A stretch of DNA of 64,000 bases. Origin: Actinomycetales bacterium (GTDB taxonomy: Bacteria > Actinomycetota > Actinomycetes > Actinomycetales > Actinomycetaceae). Made by a program: the position numbers and the translations under genes. How positions within the stretch are numbered: the stretch's first letter is position 1; every line of letters starts with the position of its first letter. Shown here in pieces: positions 47,395-55,304 of the stretch. Under the pieces are notes generated by a model, which saw only the letters and a program-made list of their open reading frames with translations, was not told the DNA's origin and did no database searches. The stretch is from positions 62,001 through 126,000 of the forward strand of contig JAATFD010000036.1 of NCBI GenBank assembly GCA_015655375.1, written 5' to 3'.

Positions 47395-48270
47395 CTACCG
47401 CAGTGCTGCGGCGAGCGCCGGCAGCACGTCGTACAGGTCGCCGACGAGGCCGTAGTCGGCTTGGGCGAAGATCGGCGCTTCGGGGTCGTTGTTCACCGCG
47501 ACGACGGCCTTCGACTCCTGGATGCCGGCGGTGTGCTGAAGCTGGCCGGAGATGCCGACCGCGACGTAAACCTCCGGTCCGACGTGCTGACCGGAGATGC
47601 CGACATAGCGGTCCTTGCTGAACCACTCCTGCCCTTCCGCAAGCGGGCGCGAGCAACCGACCTCCGCACCGAGCGCCGACGCGAGCTCGCGGGCCAGCGC
47701 CAGATCGGCCTCGGCGCGGAAGCCCCGCCCACAGGCGACGATCCGCTTGGCAGCGGTCAGGTCGACCTGCTCGACCTCCGTGGTTTGCTGGCCGGTGATA
47801 CGCGCGCTGTGCACCGCACCCGTCGCAACCTCGACGGGTGCGGCCTCGCCAGATGCCAGCGCACCGCCTTCGAGGATCCCGACGAGCACCGAGGCGCTCG
47901 TGACCTGCTCGAGCGCGATGCCACCGAAGCGCACCAACTCCGCGGCGCCGGGCCCGATGGACCTCACCCCGCTCAAGAGCGGGGCGCCGAGGCGAGCCGC
48001 CACGGCGCCGGCGAGCACGCGCTCCGCGGGCCGGTTGGCCGCCAGGACCACGTCGCCGGGCCGGGCGGCGACCAAGGCGGCGACCGCCGGGGCTAGCGCC
48101 TCGGCGGGAACCCCGGCGGCGGCCGGCACGACGATCACGCGGTCGACGCCGAGCAGCTGCGCGCCGTCACCGGTGACCGCCACCACCGTGATCGTCCCGC
48201 CGATGGCCCGACCGACGTCCACGAGCGCGGCGATGTGCGGGTCGGCCGTCACAATCCAGGTGTTGCTCAT
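47395..48270 (-). CDS. fixB: Electron-transfer flavoprotein alpha subunit (FixB)
   Basis: 291 residues. ETF-alpha FAD domain is in the C-terminal half: KRIVACGRGFRAEADLALARELASALGAEVGCSRPLAEGQEWF and VGISGQHVGPEVYVAVGISGQLQHTAGIQESKAVVAVNNDPEAPIF. ATG at 48270 has GAGGAGAA upstream. With FixA it forms the heterodimer that accepts electrons from the acyl-CoA dehydrogenase. Confidence 0.94.
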   Translation of the reverse strand: MSNTWIVTADPHIAALVDVGRAIGGTITVVAVTGDGAQLLGVDRVIVVPAAAGVPAEALAPAVAALVAARPGDVVLAANRPAERVLAGAVAARLGAPLLSGVRSIGPGAAELVRFGGIALEQVTSASVLVGILEGGALASGEAAPVEVATGAVHSARITGQQTTEVEQVDLTAAKRIVACGRGFRAEADLALARELASALGAEVGCSRPLAEGQEWFSKDRYVGISGQHVGPEVYVAVGISGQLQHTAGIQESKAVVAVNNDPEAPIFAQADYGLVGDLYDVLPALAAALR

Positions 48271-48297
48271 CTCAGTTCTCCTCAACGATCTCGTGGT

Positions 48298-49065
48298 TCA
48301 CAGGACGGCGTCGGCGTGCATCGCCGCCACGGCGGCGGCGACCACCTCGGCCGCGCTGCCGGTGAACATCTGATTCTTGCGTGCCCGGAGCGCGGGCCGC
48401 GCGCGGCTGGTGACCTCCAGGTCCACCGCGCGGAGCTCAAGGTCGGACAGGGCCACGACCTCGACCGGCTTCTTAGCCGCGGTGAGGATGTCCTTCATCC
48501 CGGGCACCGGCGGGACGAGTGCGTCGCTGGTGGTCGCCACCACCACCGGGCCGGTCACCTCGAGGGTGCGGGTGCCACCTGGGACAGCCTGCGTCACGAT
48601 CCACGCGTCGCCCGAGGAGGCGACATCCACCACGTCCTGGAAGCACGCCCAGCCGAGGAACCCCGCCACCAGGCCCGAGATGGTCCGGGCACCCTCGTCC
48701 ACCGAGGCGTCTCCGGTGAGGAGCAAGTCGGCGCCGTCCAACCGGTCCACCAGCGCCGCGAGCGCCGCCGCGACCTGGGTGGCGTTCCATCCGGCGACGG
48801 CGTCGTCTGCGACGAGCACCCCACGGTCCAAGCCACGGGACATGGCGCCCTTAACCGCCATCGAGCCGACGACGGCAGAGGAGCCGACGCTGGCGCCGAC
48901 CAGCTCGGCACCTAATGCCGTGGCGACCTTGCGCCCGAGCGCCATCGCGATCGGGTCGTACTCGCTGACCGCGGCTTTGGCCCGCGACCAGTCGACGGCG
49001 CCGTCCTGGTCGACAGTGGCGTCCTGCGGGTTGGCCGCCCACTTGTAGGCAACGACGACAGTCAC
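48298..49065 (-). CDS. fixA: Electron-transfer flavoprotein beta subunit (FixA)
   Basis: 255 residues. TVVVAYKWAANPQDATV at the N-terminus, SEYDPIAMALGRKVA, ADLLLTGDASVDEGARTISGLVAGFLGW and the C-terminal ILTAAKKPVEVV fit FixA/EtfB. GTG at 49065 overlaps the stop of the membrane-protein gene (GTGA), with AAGGAA upstream. Whether this FixAB bifurcates electrons cannot be decided from sequence. Confidence 0.92.
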   Translation of the reverse strand: MTVVVAYKWAANPQDATVDQDGAVDWSRAKAAVSEYDPIAMALGRKVATALGAELVGASVGSSAVVGSMAVKGAMSRGLDRGVLVADDAVAGWNATQVAAALAALVDRLDGADLLLTGDASVDEGARTISGLVAGFLGWACFQDVVDVASSGDAWIVTQAVPGGTRTLEVTGPVVVATTSDALVPPVPGMKDILTAAKKPVEVVALSDLELRAVDLEVTSRARPALRARKNQMFTGSAAEVVAAAVAAMHADAVL

Positions 49066-49823
49066 GTTGATTCCTTCTTTCCTTGCTCGGCTCCCCGGAG
49101 GGGAGCACGCGGATGGCGATGGACGTCGCACGGTCGGTGCGGCAGGCCCGGGGTCTGTGGTCCAGCCGGGTCTGCCCGCGATCTCAGGGCCCGGCCGAGG
49201 GGTCGCCCGAGCGGAAGGGACGGTCGATCCGTCGCGCCGCTGATGAGCATCGCCAGGCCCGAGTACAGCAACCACACGGCAATGACGGTCAGACCGACCG
49301 AACCGGTCCGGCCGAGCGCCGAGCCCAGACCGAACGACGCGGCCGACACGCAGAGGAAGCCCGCGCCGCCGATCGCCACGGCGACTCCCCCCGGCAACGA
49401 CACCGCGTGGGCCGCCAGCCACCCGACGGTCAGCAGGACGATCCCACCCACCAGATAGACGAAGCCATCCACCTTGAGTCCGTCCGTGACGGCCGCGCCG
49501 GGCAGCTCATGTCCGGTGAAGACCACACCGAGCGCCAGCAGCCCTCGCACGAGATTCTGGCCCATGAGGACCACACCGAGCACACCGTTGGCCGTCGCTC
49601 CCACGACGTCGCCCTCCCGGAACTGCAGAACCACCACGATCAGCAGCACCGGGAACGCCGGGATCGTCCACGGCAGGGTCATGATGACCGTCGACGGGTC
49701 CACCAGGTCGAACATCGCCGGGACCATGGCCATGATCAGCAGCCCGATGGTCAGGTTGCCCAGCGCACCTGGCGAGCACCAGGTCCCCTGGGCGGGTGAC
49801 GCGGACGCCTGATCTGCGCTCAT
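49062..49823 (-). CDS. GPR1/FUN34/YaaH-like (acetate-transporter-type) membrane protein
   Basis: 253 residues with six hydrophobic segments, then an Arg/Pro-rich soluble tail of about 55 residues. The first part (SPGALGNLTIGLLIMAMVP, FREGDVVGATANGVLGVVL) has the N-P-x-x-L-G and G-x-x-x-G-A-T-A pattern of acetate/succinate transporters (SatP). It overlaps the ADC gene upstream (ATGA) and fixA downstream (GTGA), so it is made together with both. Possible job: export of a small acid or ketone product, or import of a short-chain acid. Confidence 0.65.
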   Translation of the reverse strand: MSADQASASPAQGTWCSPGALGNLTIGLLIMAMVPAMFDLVDPSTVIMTLPWTIPAFPVLLIVVVLQFREGDVVGATANGVLGVVLMGQNLVRGLLALGVVFTGHELPGAAVTDGLKVDGFVYLVGGIVLLTVGWLAAHAVSLPGGVAVAIGGAGFLCVSAASFGLGSALGRTGSVGLTVIAVWLLYSGLAMLISGATDRPSLPLGRPLGRALRSRADPAGPQTPGLPHRPCDVHRHPRAPLRGAEQGKKEST

Positions 49824-50686
49824 TTCCGATCTCCGTGGAAGTGCCGGGTCGGCTGGCTGCGCAGGCCGGAGTCGTACCGGGCCTTGAGAAGGTACGGCGC
49901 CACCGCGTCCGCGTCGAGGTCGGCGATGTTCGTCGAGACGAAGTCGATCATCTTGAACCGGGTGTAGCCGGCGCCCAAGACCTGGACGACCGGCAGGTCG
50001 GCCCACGGGTCGTTGGCGGACTCACCGAGCGTGACCGTCGCGGTCGCAGGCAACCAGTCCTCGTACACCGTGGTGCTGGTGGATCGGACGACCCGCGCCC
50101 GGGAGAACTGCAGGGAGCCGTCCTCGATCTGATCGAGGTCCATCTTGTAGAAGTAGCTCGGGCCCCGGACCTCGGCACCTGCGCTGTTGGCGCCGAAGAT
50201 CTGGAGTGCGTCGGGGGTGTTGTAGTCCCCGATCTGAGCCGTCACGTCGACCACCCGTACCCCGCCGCGCTCGACGTAGGCGTGGACGGCGTCCTCGATC
50301 CGGTCCACCCGCACGGTCTCGGCGAACTTCTTCGGCAGCCCCGCCATCTCCCGCCCGAGCAGTGCCGCCTGCTCCGCACCTGCGCCCTGCACGAACAAGG
50401 ACACCAAATACATCCCCACGGTACCCTCGAACGACGCGGGCACCAGGAGCGCCGCCTCGCGGTAGGTGGGGCCGAAGTTCGTCCCGTCGACGTTCACGAT
50501 GTACGCCGTGAGCACCGGCGCCACCATCTCCAGCGGCGGGGGGATGATCGCCGCCACCTTCGCAGGGTCACTGGCCCACGTCACGAAGATGCCCTCTTCG
50601 CGCTCCATCTTCAGGCCCTCGTCCAGCGTCGTCCCGGGGCCTCGCATCGCGCGGACCTCGTCGTCCGTCATGCCATAGCTTGTCAT
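49820..50686 (-). CDS. Acetoacetate decarboxylase-fold protein
   Basis: 288 residues. The ADC Schiff-base motif is visible as EMAGLPKKF with Lys119-Lys120, matching the twin lysines of acetoacetate decarboxylase, plus the acidic YREAALLV region at 76-83. The superfamily includes true decarboxylases and also aldolase/dehydratase-like members, so the reaction is uncertain. ATG at 50686. It overlaps the membrane-protein gene by 4 bases. Confidence 0.85.
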   Translation of the reverse strand: MTSYGMTDDEVRAMRGPGTTLDEGLKMEREEGIFVTWASDPAKVAAIIPPPLEMVAPVLTAYIVNVDGTNFGPTYREAALLVPASFEGTVGMYLVSLFVQGAGAEQAALLGREMAGLPKKFAETVRVDRIEDAVHAYVERGGVRVVDVTAQIGDYNTPDALQIFGANSAGAEVRGPSYFYKMDLDQIEDGSLQFSRARVVRSTSTTVYEDWLPATATVTLGESANDPWADLPVVQVLGAGYTRFKMIDFVSTNIADLDADAVAPYLLKARYDSGLRSQPTRHFHGDRK

Positions 50687-50712
50687 GGTGAATCCTTCGG
50701 TTGAGTTGAGAA

Positions 50713-51501
50713 TCAGGCTGCCGTGGCGCCGCCATCGACGGCGAGTATCTGGCCACAGACGAAGGCCGCCAGGTCCGAGGCGAGGAAGATCGCCGGGCCG
50801 GCGATCTCCTCGATGTAGCCCCAACGCCCGATCGGGTGCGCCGCCGTCGTGGCTTCGCGCACTTGCGGGTCGTCCCACGCCGCACGTGCCATCGCCGTCC
50901 GAAAGGCACCGGGGCAGATCGCGTTGACGTTGATGCCCCGGGAGGCGTAATCGATGCCCAGCTGCCGAGTAAGGTTGACGACGGCGCCCTTGGACGCGCA
51001 GTAGTCGGGCTCCAGAGGCAGACCGACCACCCCGCCCACCGAGGCGATATTCACGACCTTGCCGCCGGCTCCTTGCGCCAGGAACTGCGTGATCGCCGCT
51101 TGCGCGCCATTCCACACACCTTTGGCGTTAACCGCCATCGTGTGGTCCCAGTCGCCGTCGGTCTTGGTCTCGATCCCGCCCAGGCCGGTGAAGACACCGG
51201 CACTGTTGACGAGGATCTCGAGCCGGCCGAACTCCGCCACGGCGGCCGCCACGACGCCCGTGACCTGCTCGGTCTGCGTCACGTCGCACGGCACGTAGAT
51301 CGCCTGGCCGCCGTCGTGCACGATCGCCTGGTGCGTGGCGACCTGCATGTCCTCCTCGAAACCGGCGGGAGACGGGAACTCACGCAGGTCGGCACACACG
51401 ACCTTCGCGCCTTCCCGCGCGTATCCGAGGGCGATCGAGCGCCCGAGCCCGCCGGCTGCGCCGATGACGACGGCAACTTTGTCCTGGAGCAACATCAACA
51501 T
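50713..51501 (-). CDS. SDR-family oxidoreductase
   Basis: 262 residues, classical SDR. GAAGGLG cofactor motif at 14-20, Asp in VVCADLR for NAD, NSAG, catalytic Ser154, Tyr167, Lys171 (YCASK), and QILAVDGGATAA at the end. Start ATG 51501 with GGGAG four bases before, or ATG 51495. Only about 26 bases separate it from the ADC gene. Probably oxidises a hydroxyacyl or hydroxy intermediate. Confidence 0.92.
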   Translation of the reverse strand: MLMLLQDKVAVVIGAAGGLGRSIALGYAREGAKVVCADLREFPSPAGFEEDMQVATHQAIVHDGGQAIYVPCDVTQTEQVTGVVAAAVAEFGRLEILVNSAGVFTGLGGIETKTDGDWDHTMAVNAKGVWNGAQAAITQFLAQGAGGKVVNIASVGGVVGLPLEPDYCASKGAVVNLTRQLGIDYASRGINVNAICPGAFRTAMARAAWDDPQVREATTAAHPIGRWGYIEEIAGPAIFLASDLAAFVCGQILAVDGGATAA

Positions 51502-51530
51502 CCACTCCCTTGTGTATGTGTCTTTCGCGG

Positions 51531-52670
51531 TCAGTCGAGCGGGATACCGAGGGAGCGGGCGAGGACGTCACGCTGCACGTCGGGCGGGGTCTCGGCGATC
51601 TCCCACGAGACGGCCATCGCGTTCATCACGCCGATCTGGGCGCTGGGGGTGTAGCCCAGCCCGCCGTGCAGAACGGTGGCCTCGTGGATGTTGGCCGAGG
51701 CGCCCTCGCAGCCGTCGATCTTGGCCATCGAGCACAGCCGGGCGGCCTCTTCGTAGCGCTTGTCCGACCACAGCCGGGCGGCGGTGTAGCACAGCTGCTT
51801 GGATGTCTCCGAACGGATCGCCATGTTGACGAGGCGGTGCGCGACGGCCTGCTTGGCGGCCAGCGGCTTGCCGCGGTTCGTGCGCTGGGAGGTGTAATCC
51901 AGCGCCATCTGGAAGGCACTCTCGCCTGCGACGACTGCCATCATCCCGGCCTCCATGAAGCCGGTCTGCAAGAACAGCTGCCCGAAGCCGGTGTCATGGA
52001 GCACGTCCTCACCGGCCACCTGCACGTCCCTGACCTCGATCGTCCCCCAGTCCACGCCACCGATCGGCACAACCCGCTGCTCCTGGTGTCCGGTCGTCAG
52101 CCCCTCGGTGCCCTTACGGACGATGTACGCGGAACCGACGCCGTTGCCGTCCGCACGCGGGGAGAAGATGAACTTCAGGTCCGCATGGTGCGCATTCGTC
52201 ACCATGACCTTGGTGGTGGTGATGCGGAAGTCGTCACCGTCCGGCTCAATGCCGAAGGTCCACTCGGAGAAGTTGAAGGAACCCGCCGGGTCGTTGAGCG
52301 CCGCACAGGCGACCGTCTCGCCCGTGCACATGCCTGGGAGGTACTTCGCCTTCTGGTCCGCGGTACCCCAGTAGGTCAGCGCGGACATCGCGATGTGGTG
52401 GGCCGCCAGCGCCTCAAGCGCGGGGTAAGAGTACCGGGCGAGCACCTCGATGATCGCAAGCTGGGTGGTGTGGTCCATCCCCATCCCACCGAACTCTTCC
52501 GGCACGTAGGCGGCGATGTAGCCCTGCTCGCCCAACGCCTTCCAGGAGTTGACTGGGAATCCGGGTGTGGCGAGGTCCGCGGCCATCGCAGCCTGGGTGT
52601 CCGGGTTCTGACAGAACTCGTCCACGGCTTGCTGGATCAGGCGCTGGTCCTCGGTGAGAAAATAGCTCAT
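51531..52670 (-). CDS. Acyl-CoA dehydrogenase
   Basis: 379 residues. N-terminal helical domain (LTEDQRLIQQAVDEFC), YVPEEFGGMGMDHTTQLAIIEVLAR, FAD-binding AALNDPAGSFNF and VTNAHHADLKFI, and the C-terminal helical domain (HEATVLHGGLGYTPSAQIG, ETPPDVQRDVLARSLGIP). The electron acceptor is expected to be the FixAB flavoprotein of the same operon. The catalytic base is not certain from motif alone. Start ATG 52670. Confidence 0.93.
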   Translation of the reverse strand: MSYFLTEDQRLIQQAVDEFCQNPDTQAAMAADLATPGFPVNSWKALGEQGYIAAYVPEEFGGMGMDHTTQLAIIEVLARYSYPALEALAAHHIAMSALTYWGTADQKAKYLPGMCTGETVACAALNDPAGSFNFSEWTFGIEPDGDDFRITTTKVMVTNAHHADLKFIFSPRADGNGVGSAYIVRKGTEGLTTGHQEQRVVPIGGVDWGTIEVRDVQVAGEDVLHDTGFGQLFLQTGFMEAGMMAVVAGESAFQMALDYTSQRTNRGKPLAAKQAVAHRLVNMAIRSETSKQLCYTAARLWSDKRYEEAARLCSMAKIDGCEGASANIHEATVLHGGLGYTPSAQIGVMNAMAVSWEIAETPPDVQRDVLARSLGIPLD

Positions 52671-52715
52671 GGTTGCTCCTTCGTTTCGCAGTTAGCGGAT
52701 CGGTATCGGTGGGTA

Positions 52716-53383
52716 CTAGTCAGTCGGCATGGTGAGCCGGTAGTCGTCGTGTTTGAAGATCGCATAGGGCAAAAACTGCTCGCTGCCCGTGTCGACGCGG
52801 GAGCGCCGGCAGGTGACCACGTGGAGCACGGGGATCGCACCGTAGACGTCGTTGACGCTCGGTGTGAAAGCGACCGACACGGACCTGAGGATCTCCACCG
52901 ACGGACACGTGTTGGCGAAGGACGAGCAGATGAGCTTGACGTCGTCGACACCGGAGCCATCAGGCCGGATCGTGTACTTGAAGTGGAAGTGGATAAGTTC
53001 CTGACCGTAGCGCCCGGCCGTGCGATCACCCGGCCGTTTGTCTCGCTGATCCGGGCCTCGCCGAGCTTCTTCGGCTCCGCCAGACCCTCGCGACCGAGAA
53101 TCACCCTCAAGTCGCTGTCCATGACGTGGCCCAGACTGAACTCGCCCTCGATGCCGTCGTAGACGCATTGCAGGCCGACGACGACTCCGCGGAACTGGTC
53201 ACTTTGAGACAGGGTCACCGTGATCATCGGGTTGGTCGGTGCCAAGGGGTCGGGCAAGACCGCGTGCACCCACTCCGGATCGGTTCTGACCACTGCGGTG
53301 AGGTTGTCCACGTTCGTGAAGTGAGGCTTGGCGGACGTCCCGAGCGCGGCTCGCGCCTCGTCGGAACTCAGCTTGAGCTTCAT
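52716..53383 (-). pseudogene. Second acetoacetate decarboxylase-fold gene, frameshifted
   Basis: From ATG 53383 (GGAGGG just upstream) residues 1-127 are an ADC-fold N-terminal half with the Schiff-base motif LAEPKKLG (Lys105-Lys106) intact and VILGREGL before it. Near 53003-53015 the frame shifts by one base; the rest continues in the next frame (ELIHFHFKYTIRPDGSGVDD, SVNDVYGAIPVLHVVTCRR, FLPYAIFKHDDYRLTMPTD, stop at 52716). The two halves together make one normal-length protein, so it may be a recent lesion or a read error. Confidence 0.75.
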
Positions 53384-53404
53384 GGCACCCTCCATTGGGT
53401 TGTC

Positions 53405-53420
53405 AAACGGACGTCCGTTT
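53405..53420. promoter_or_regulatory. Perfect 16-bp palindrome upstream of the ADC/ACAD/Fix operon
   Basis: AAACGGACGTCCGTTT is fully self-complementary and lies 22 bases upstream of the start codon at 53383, between the operon and a TetR gene. The size and symmetry fit a TetR-type operator overlapping the promoter. I found no second copy in the window. Confidence 0.65.
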
Positions 53421-53443
53421 TCTTAAAAGACTGCCATGCACAT

Positions 53444-54118
53444 TTAGGCGTGTCCACGGACCTTTGTCCCGCTGAGATGCTTGACCTGCACCGGTAGCAT
53501 CCAACCGAACCCCCTCAGCTCCACTCGTCGCTGGCCCCAGAGTTTCGGCCCGTGGACATGTTCGGCGTCCGTCGATGCTCTTTTGCATACGATCGACACG
53601 ACAGTCACAGCCTCGTGGATAGCGTGAGCCCTGGAGCCGATCAGGCGGTCCGCTTCGACTCGGAACGTGCAGCACTTCTTCAGACCACGGGTCAGCCCGA
53701 GAGCGCGATGAAGACGCGCCCGGCAGTGTGGAGAGTTCTCCAGTACATCGGTGACGAACCCAGCGATGTCGTCAACCAGCGCGCCCGTGAGGCCTCCGGC
53801 GGTGAAGCGCGCAACTACGGTCGGCGCGCTCGGCCACTGACCCGCGGTGAAGACCGCTTCGTCCTTGGAACCAAAGTAGTTGAAGAAGTTTCGCGTCGAC
53901 AGTCCTGCGAGAGTGCAGTCCTTCTCGATGGAACCCGCGTGGCCACCCTGGGCGGCGAGAGTCAGAGCGGCATCGATCAGTGCGTGCTGCGCCACGGCTG
54001 ACCGCGGAAAGCGCGAGTGCACGTGCCTGCCAAGAACAGCCCCGGCCAACAAGGACTGTGACGGACAAGGAGCAGGCCCGATGACCACCCAAACTGAGCA
54101 GTTCCTGTCGATGTTCAT
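53444..54118 (-). CDS. TetR-family regulator, possibly degenerate
   Basis: 224 residues from the ATG at 54118. The HTH is recognisable (AVAQHALIDAALTLAAQGGHAGSIEKDCTLAGLSTRNFFNYFGSKDEAVF): L-S-T-R-N-F-F-N-Y-F is the TetR signature. The first helix has unusual residues, and the C-terminus (AHAIHEAVTVVSIVCKRASTD onward) does not look like a normal ligand domain, so the gene may be drifting into another frame. Position just upstream of the operator suggests it once, or still, controls the operon. Confidence 0.6.
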   Translation of the reverse strand: MNIDRNCSVWVVIGPAPCPSQSLLAGAVLGRHVHSRFPRSAVAQHALIDAALTLAAQGGHAGSIEKDCTLAGLSTRNFFNYFGSKDEAVFTAGQWPSAPTVVARFTAGGLTGALVDDIAGFVTDVLENSPHCRARLHRALGLTRGLKKCCTFRVEADRLIGSRAHAIHEAVTVVSIVCKRASTDAEHVHGPKLWGQRRVELRGFGWMLPVQVKHLSGTKVRGHA

Positions 54119-54440
54119 CGCCTCCGACCCCAGCTCTCCTTCACCTCCAAGAGTGAGGCGTGCTTCTACGCGAAGGTCGGCCAGCGAGACCGCCAGGCCG
54201 GAGCCAGAGCGGGCGGCGAGGAGCCGCTGGCGACGTTCCACGGCATGGCGATGTCCTGCAAGTTCGTCGAGCGCGCCTACACCCAGTTCGCCAAGGACGA
54301 CAACTCCGACGCCGAGGGCTACGTCCATCCCTACGAGTACGACAAGGACGGCCAGAAGATCACCGGCGAAGATTTCGGCGCCCGCAAGCTCGTCTACAAC
54401 GTCGCCGGCTCCACCCACACCGCCGACCACACTCGATCAA
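54119..54440 (+). pseudogene. Unrecognised relic
   Basis: An open stretch in one frame reads KSEACFYAKVGQRDRQAGA, then MAMSCKFVERAYTQFAK, DAEGYVHPYEYDKDGQKITG and FGARKLVYNVAGST, with normal codon use but no start and no family I know. It stops being coding-like by 54440. A fragment of a foreign gene, perhaps plasmid-borne. The following stretch to the tRNA holds only the terminator. Confidence 0.3.
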
Positions 54441-54660
54441 CTGGAACCGGCCCAGGAACACCTTCAAAACCCGCCCCAGACACGCACACACGCGGCCGCT
54501 GGCGAACCAACCGAACCCGCCCGTTACGGGCACCGGCCTCACACCCGAAGAAGGACTCTTGATCCGAAAAGGACGGGCCGAACGACCAAGACATGCCAAT
54601 CCCATACACACACTTCTGCCGCTAACCCAAAAGGAACGATGACCCGAGACACCTCACCCC

Positions 54661-54700
54661 GCAAAAAGTGTCGCGACATCGAATAAGCGATGTCGCGACA
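54661..54700 (-). terminator. Rho-independent terminator of tRNA-Pro
   Basis: Perfect 13-bp stem TGTCGCGACATCG / CGATGTCGCGACA (54669-54681, 54688-54700), loop of 6, followed on the minus strand by CTTTTTGC. It lies 8 bases beyond the tRNA CCA. A textbook terminator, the only one with a T-run seen in this window. Confidence 0.85.
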
Positions 54701-54707
54701 CATCACA

Positions 54708-54784
54708 TGGTCGGGATGACAGGATTTGAACCTGCGACCCCCTGACCCCCAGTCAGGTGCGCTACCAAGCTGCGCCACATCCCG
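54708..54784 (-). tRNA. tRNA-Pro (GGG)
   Basis: 77 bases including an encoded CCA. Acceptor stem CGGGATG / CATCCCG pairs perfectly, D-arm GCGCAGCTTGGTAGCGC, anticodon arm CCTGA-CTGGGGG-TCAGG with anticodon GGG, T-arm with TTCAAAT. It reads codon CCC. Confidence 0.95.
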
Positions 54785-54859
54785 ATGTTGCCGCTCTCGC
54801 GGCGACCTGAACATGCTAGCCCACCGGCCAAGGACGAGGCTAATCGCCCGGAGCGACGT

Positions 54860-55200
54860 CGGCCACAGCCATGCGCGACGACTCCGATTCACTCTCAACG
54901 CCGCAGGGGACCTTTGCTGTCAGAGGGGCTTTGCCGCGGTCGACATGGAGCTGTGCACCTGTGCTGGCGTCTTCCTGCGCGAGCCTCACGGGATCTTTCC
55001 CTCGAAGGACGACATCGTCAGCGCCGTCCTCTGTCGCAAGCAGCAGGACTGGAACGCGACGCTCAATGCTCGCGTGGGTGCCACCGGCGAGGGCGCCCAG
55101 TCCACCACCACGATCGCCGCCGACCCCGCGGCAGCAGGCAGGCGTGCGCCGCCGCCGATACCCTGGCCGACGCGGCACTGGCGAACGTCACCCAAGAGGG
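54860..55200 (+). pseudogene. TetR-type regulator relic
   Basis: The frame from 54870 contains RGFAAVDMEL and GIFPSKDDIVSAVL, the end of a TetR helix-turn-helix. The recognition helix is scrambled (CTCAGVFLREPH), there is no upstream start, and the frame breaks near 55130. The remainder to the metB-like gene shows nothing coding. Confidence 0.5.
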
Positions 55201-55304
55201 AGGACGAAACTGTCCTGGAACGTGTCTCGAGGTGGAAACGGGGTGTGTTTCGCAGAACCGGAAAGAGACGCTTGGCCGGAGGGTGTCAGAAGGCGCCAGA
55301 AAGC

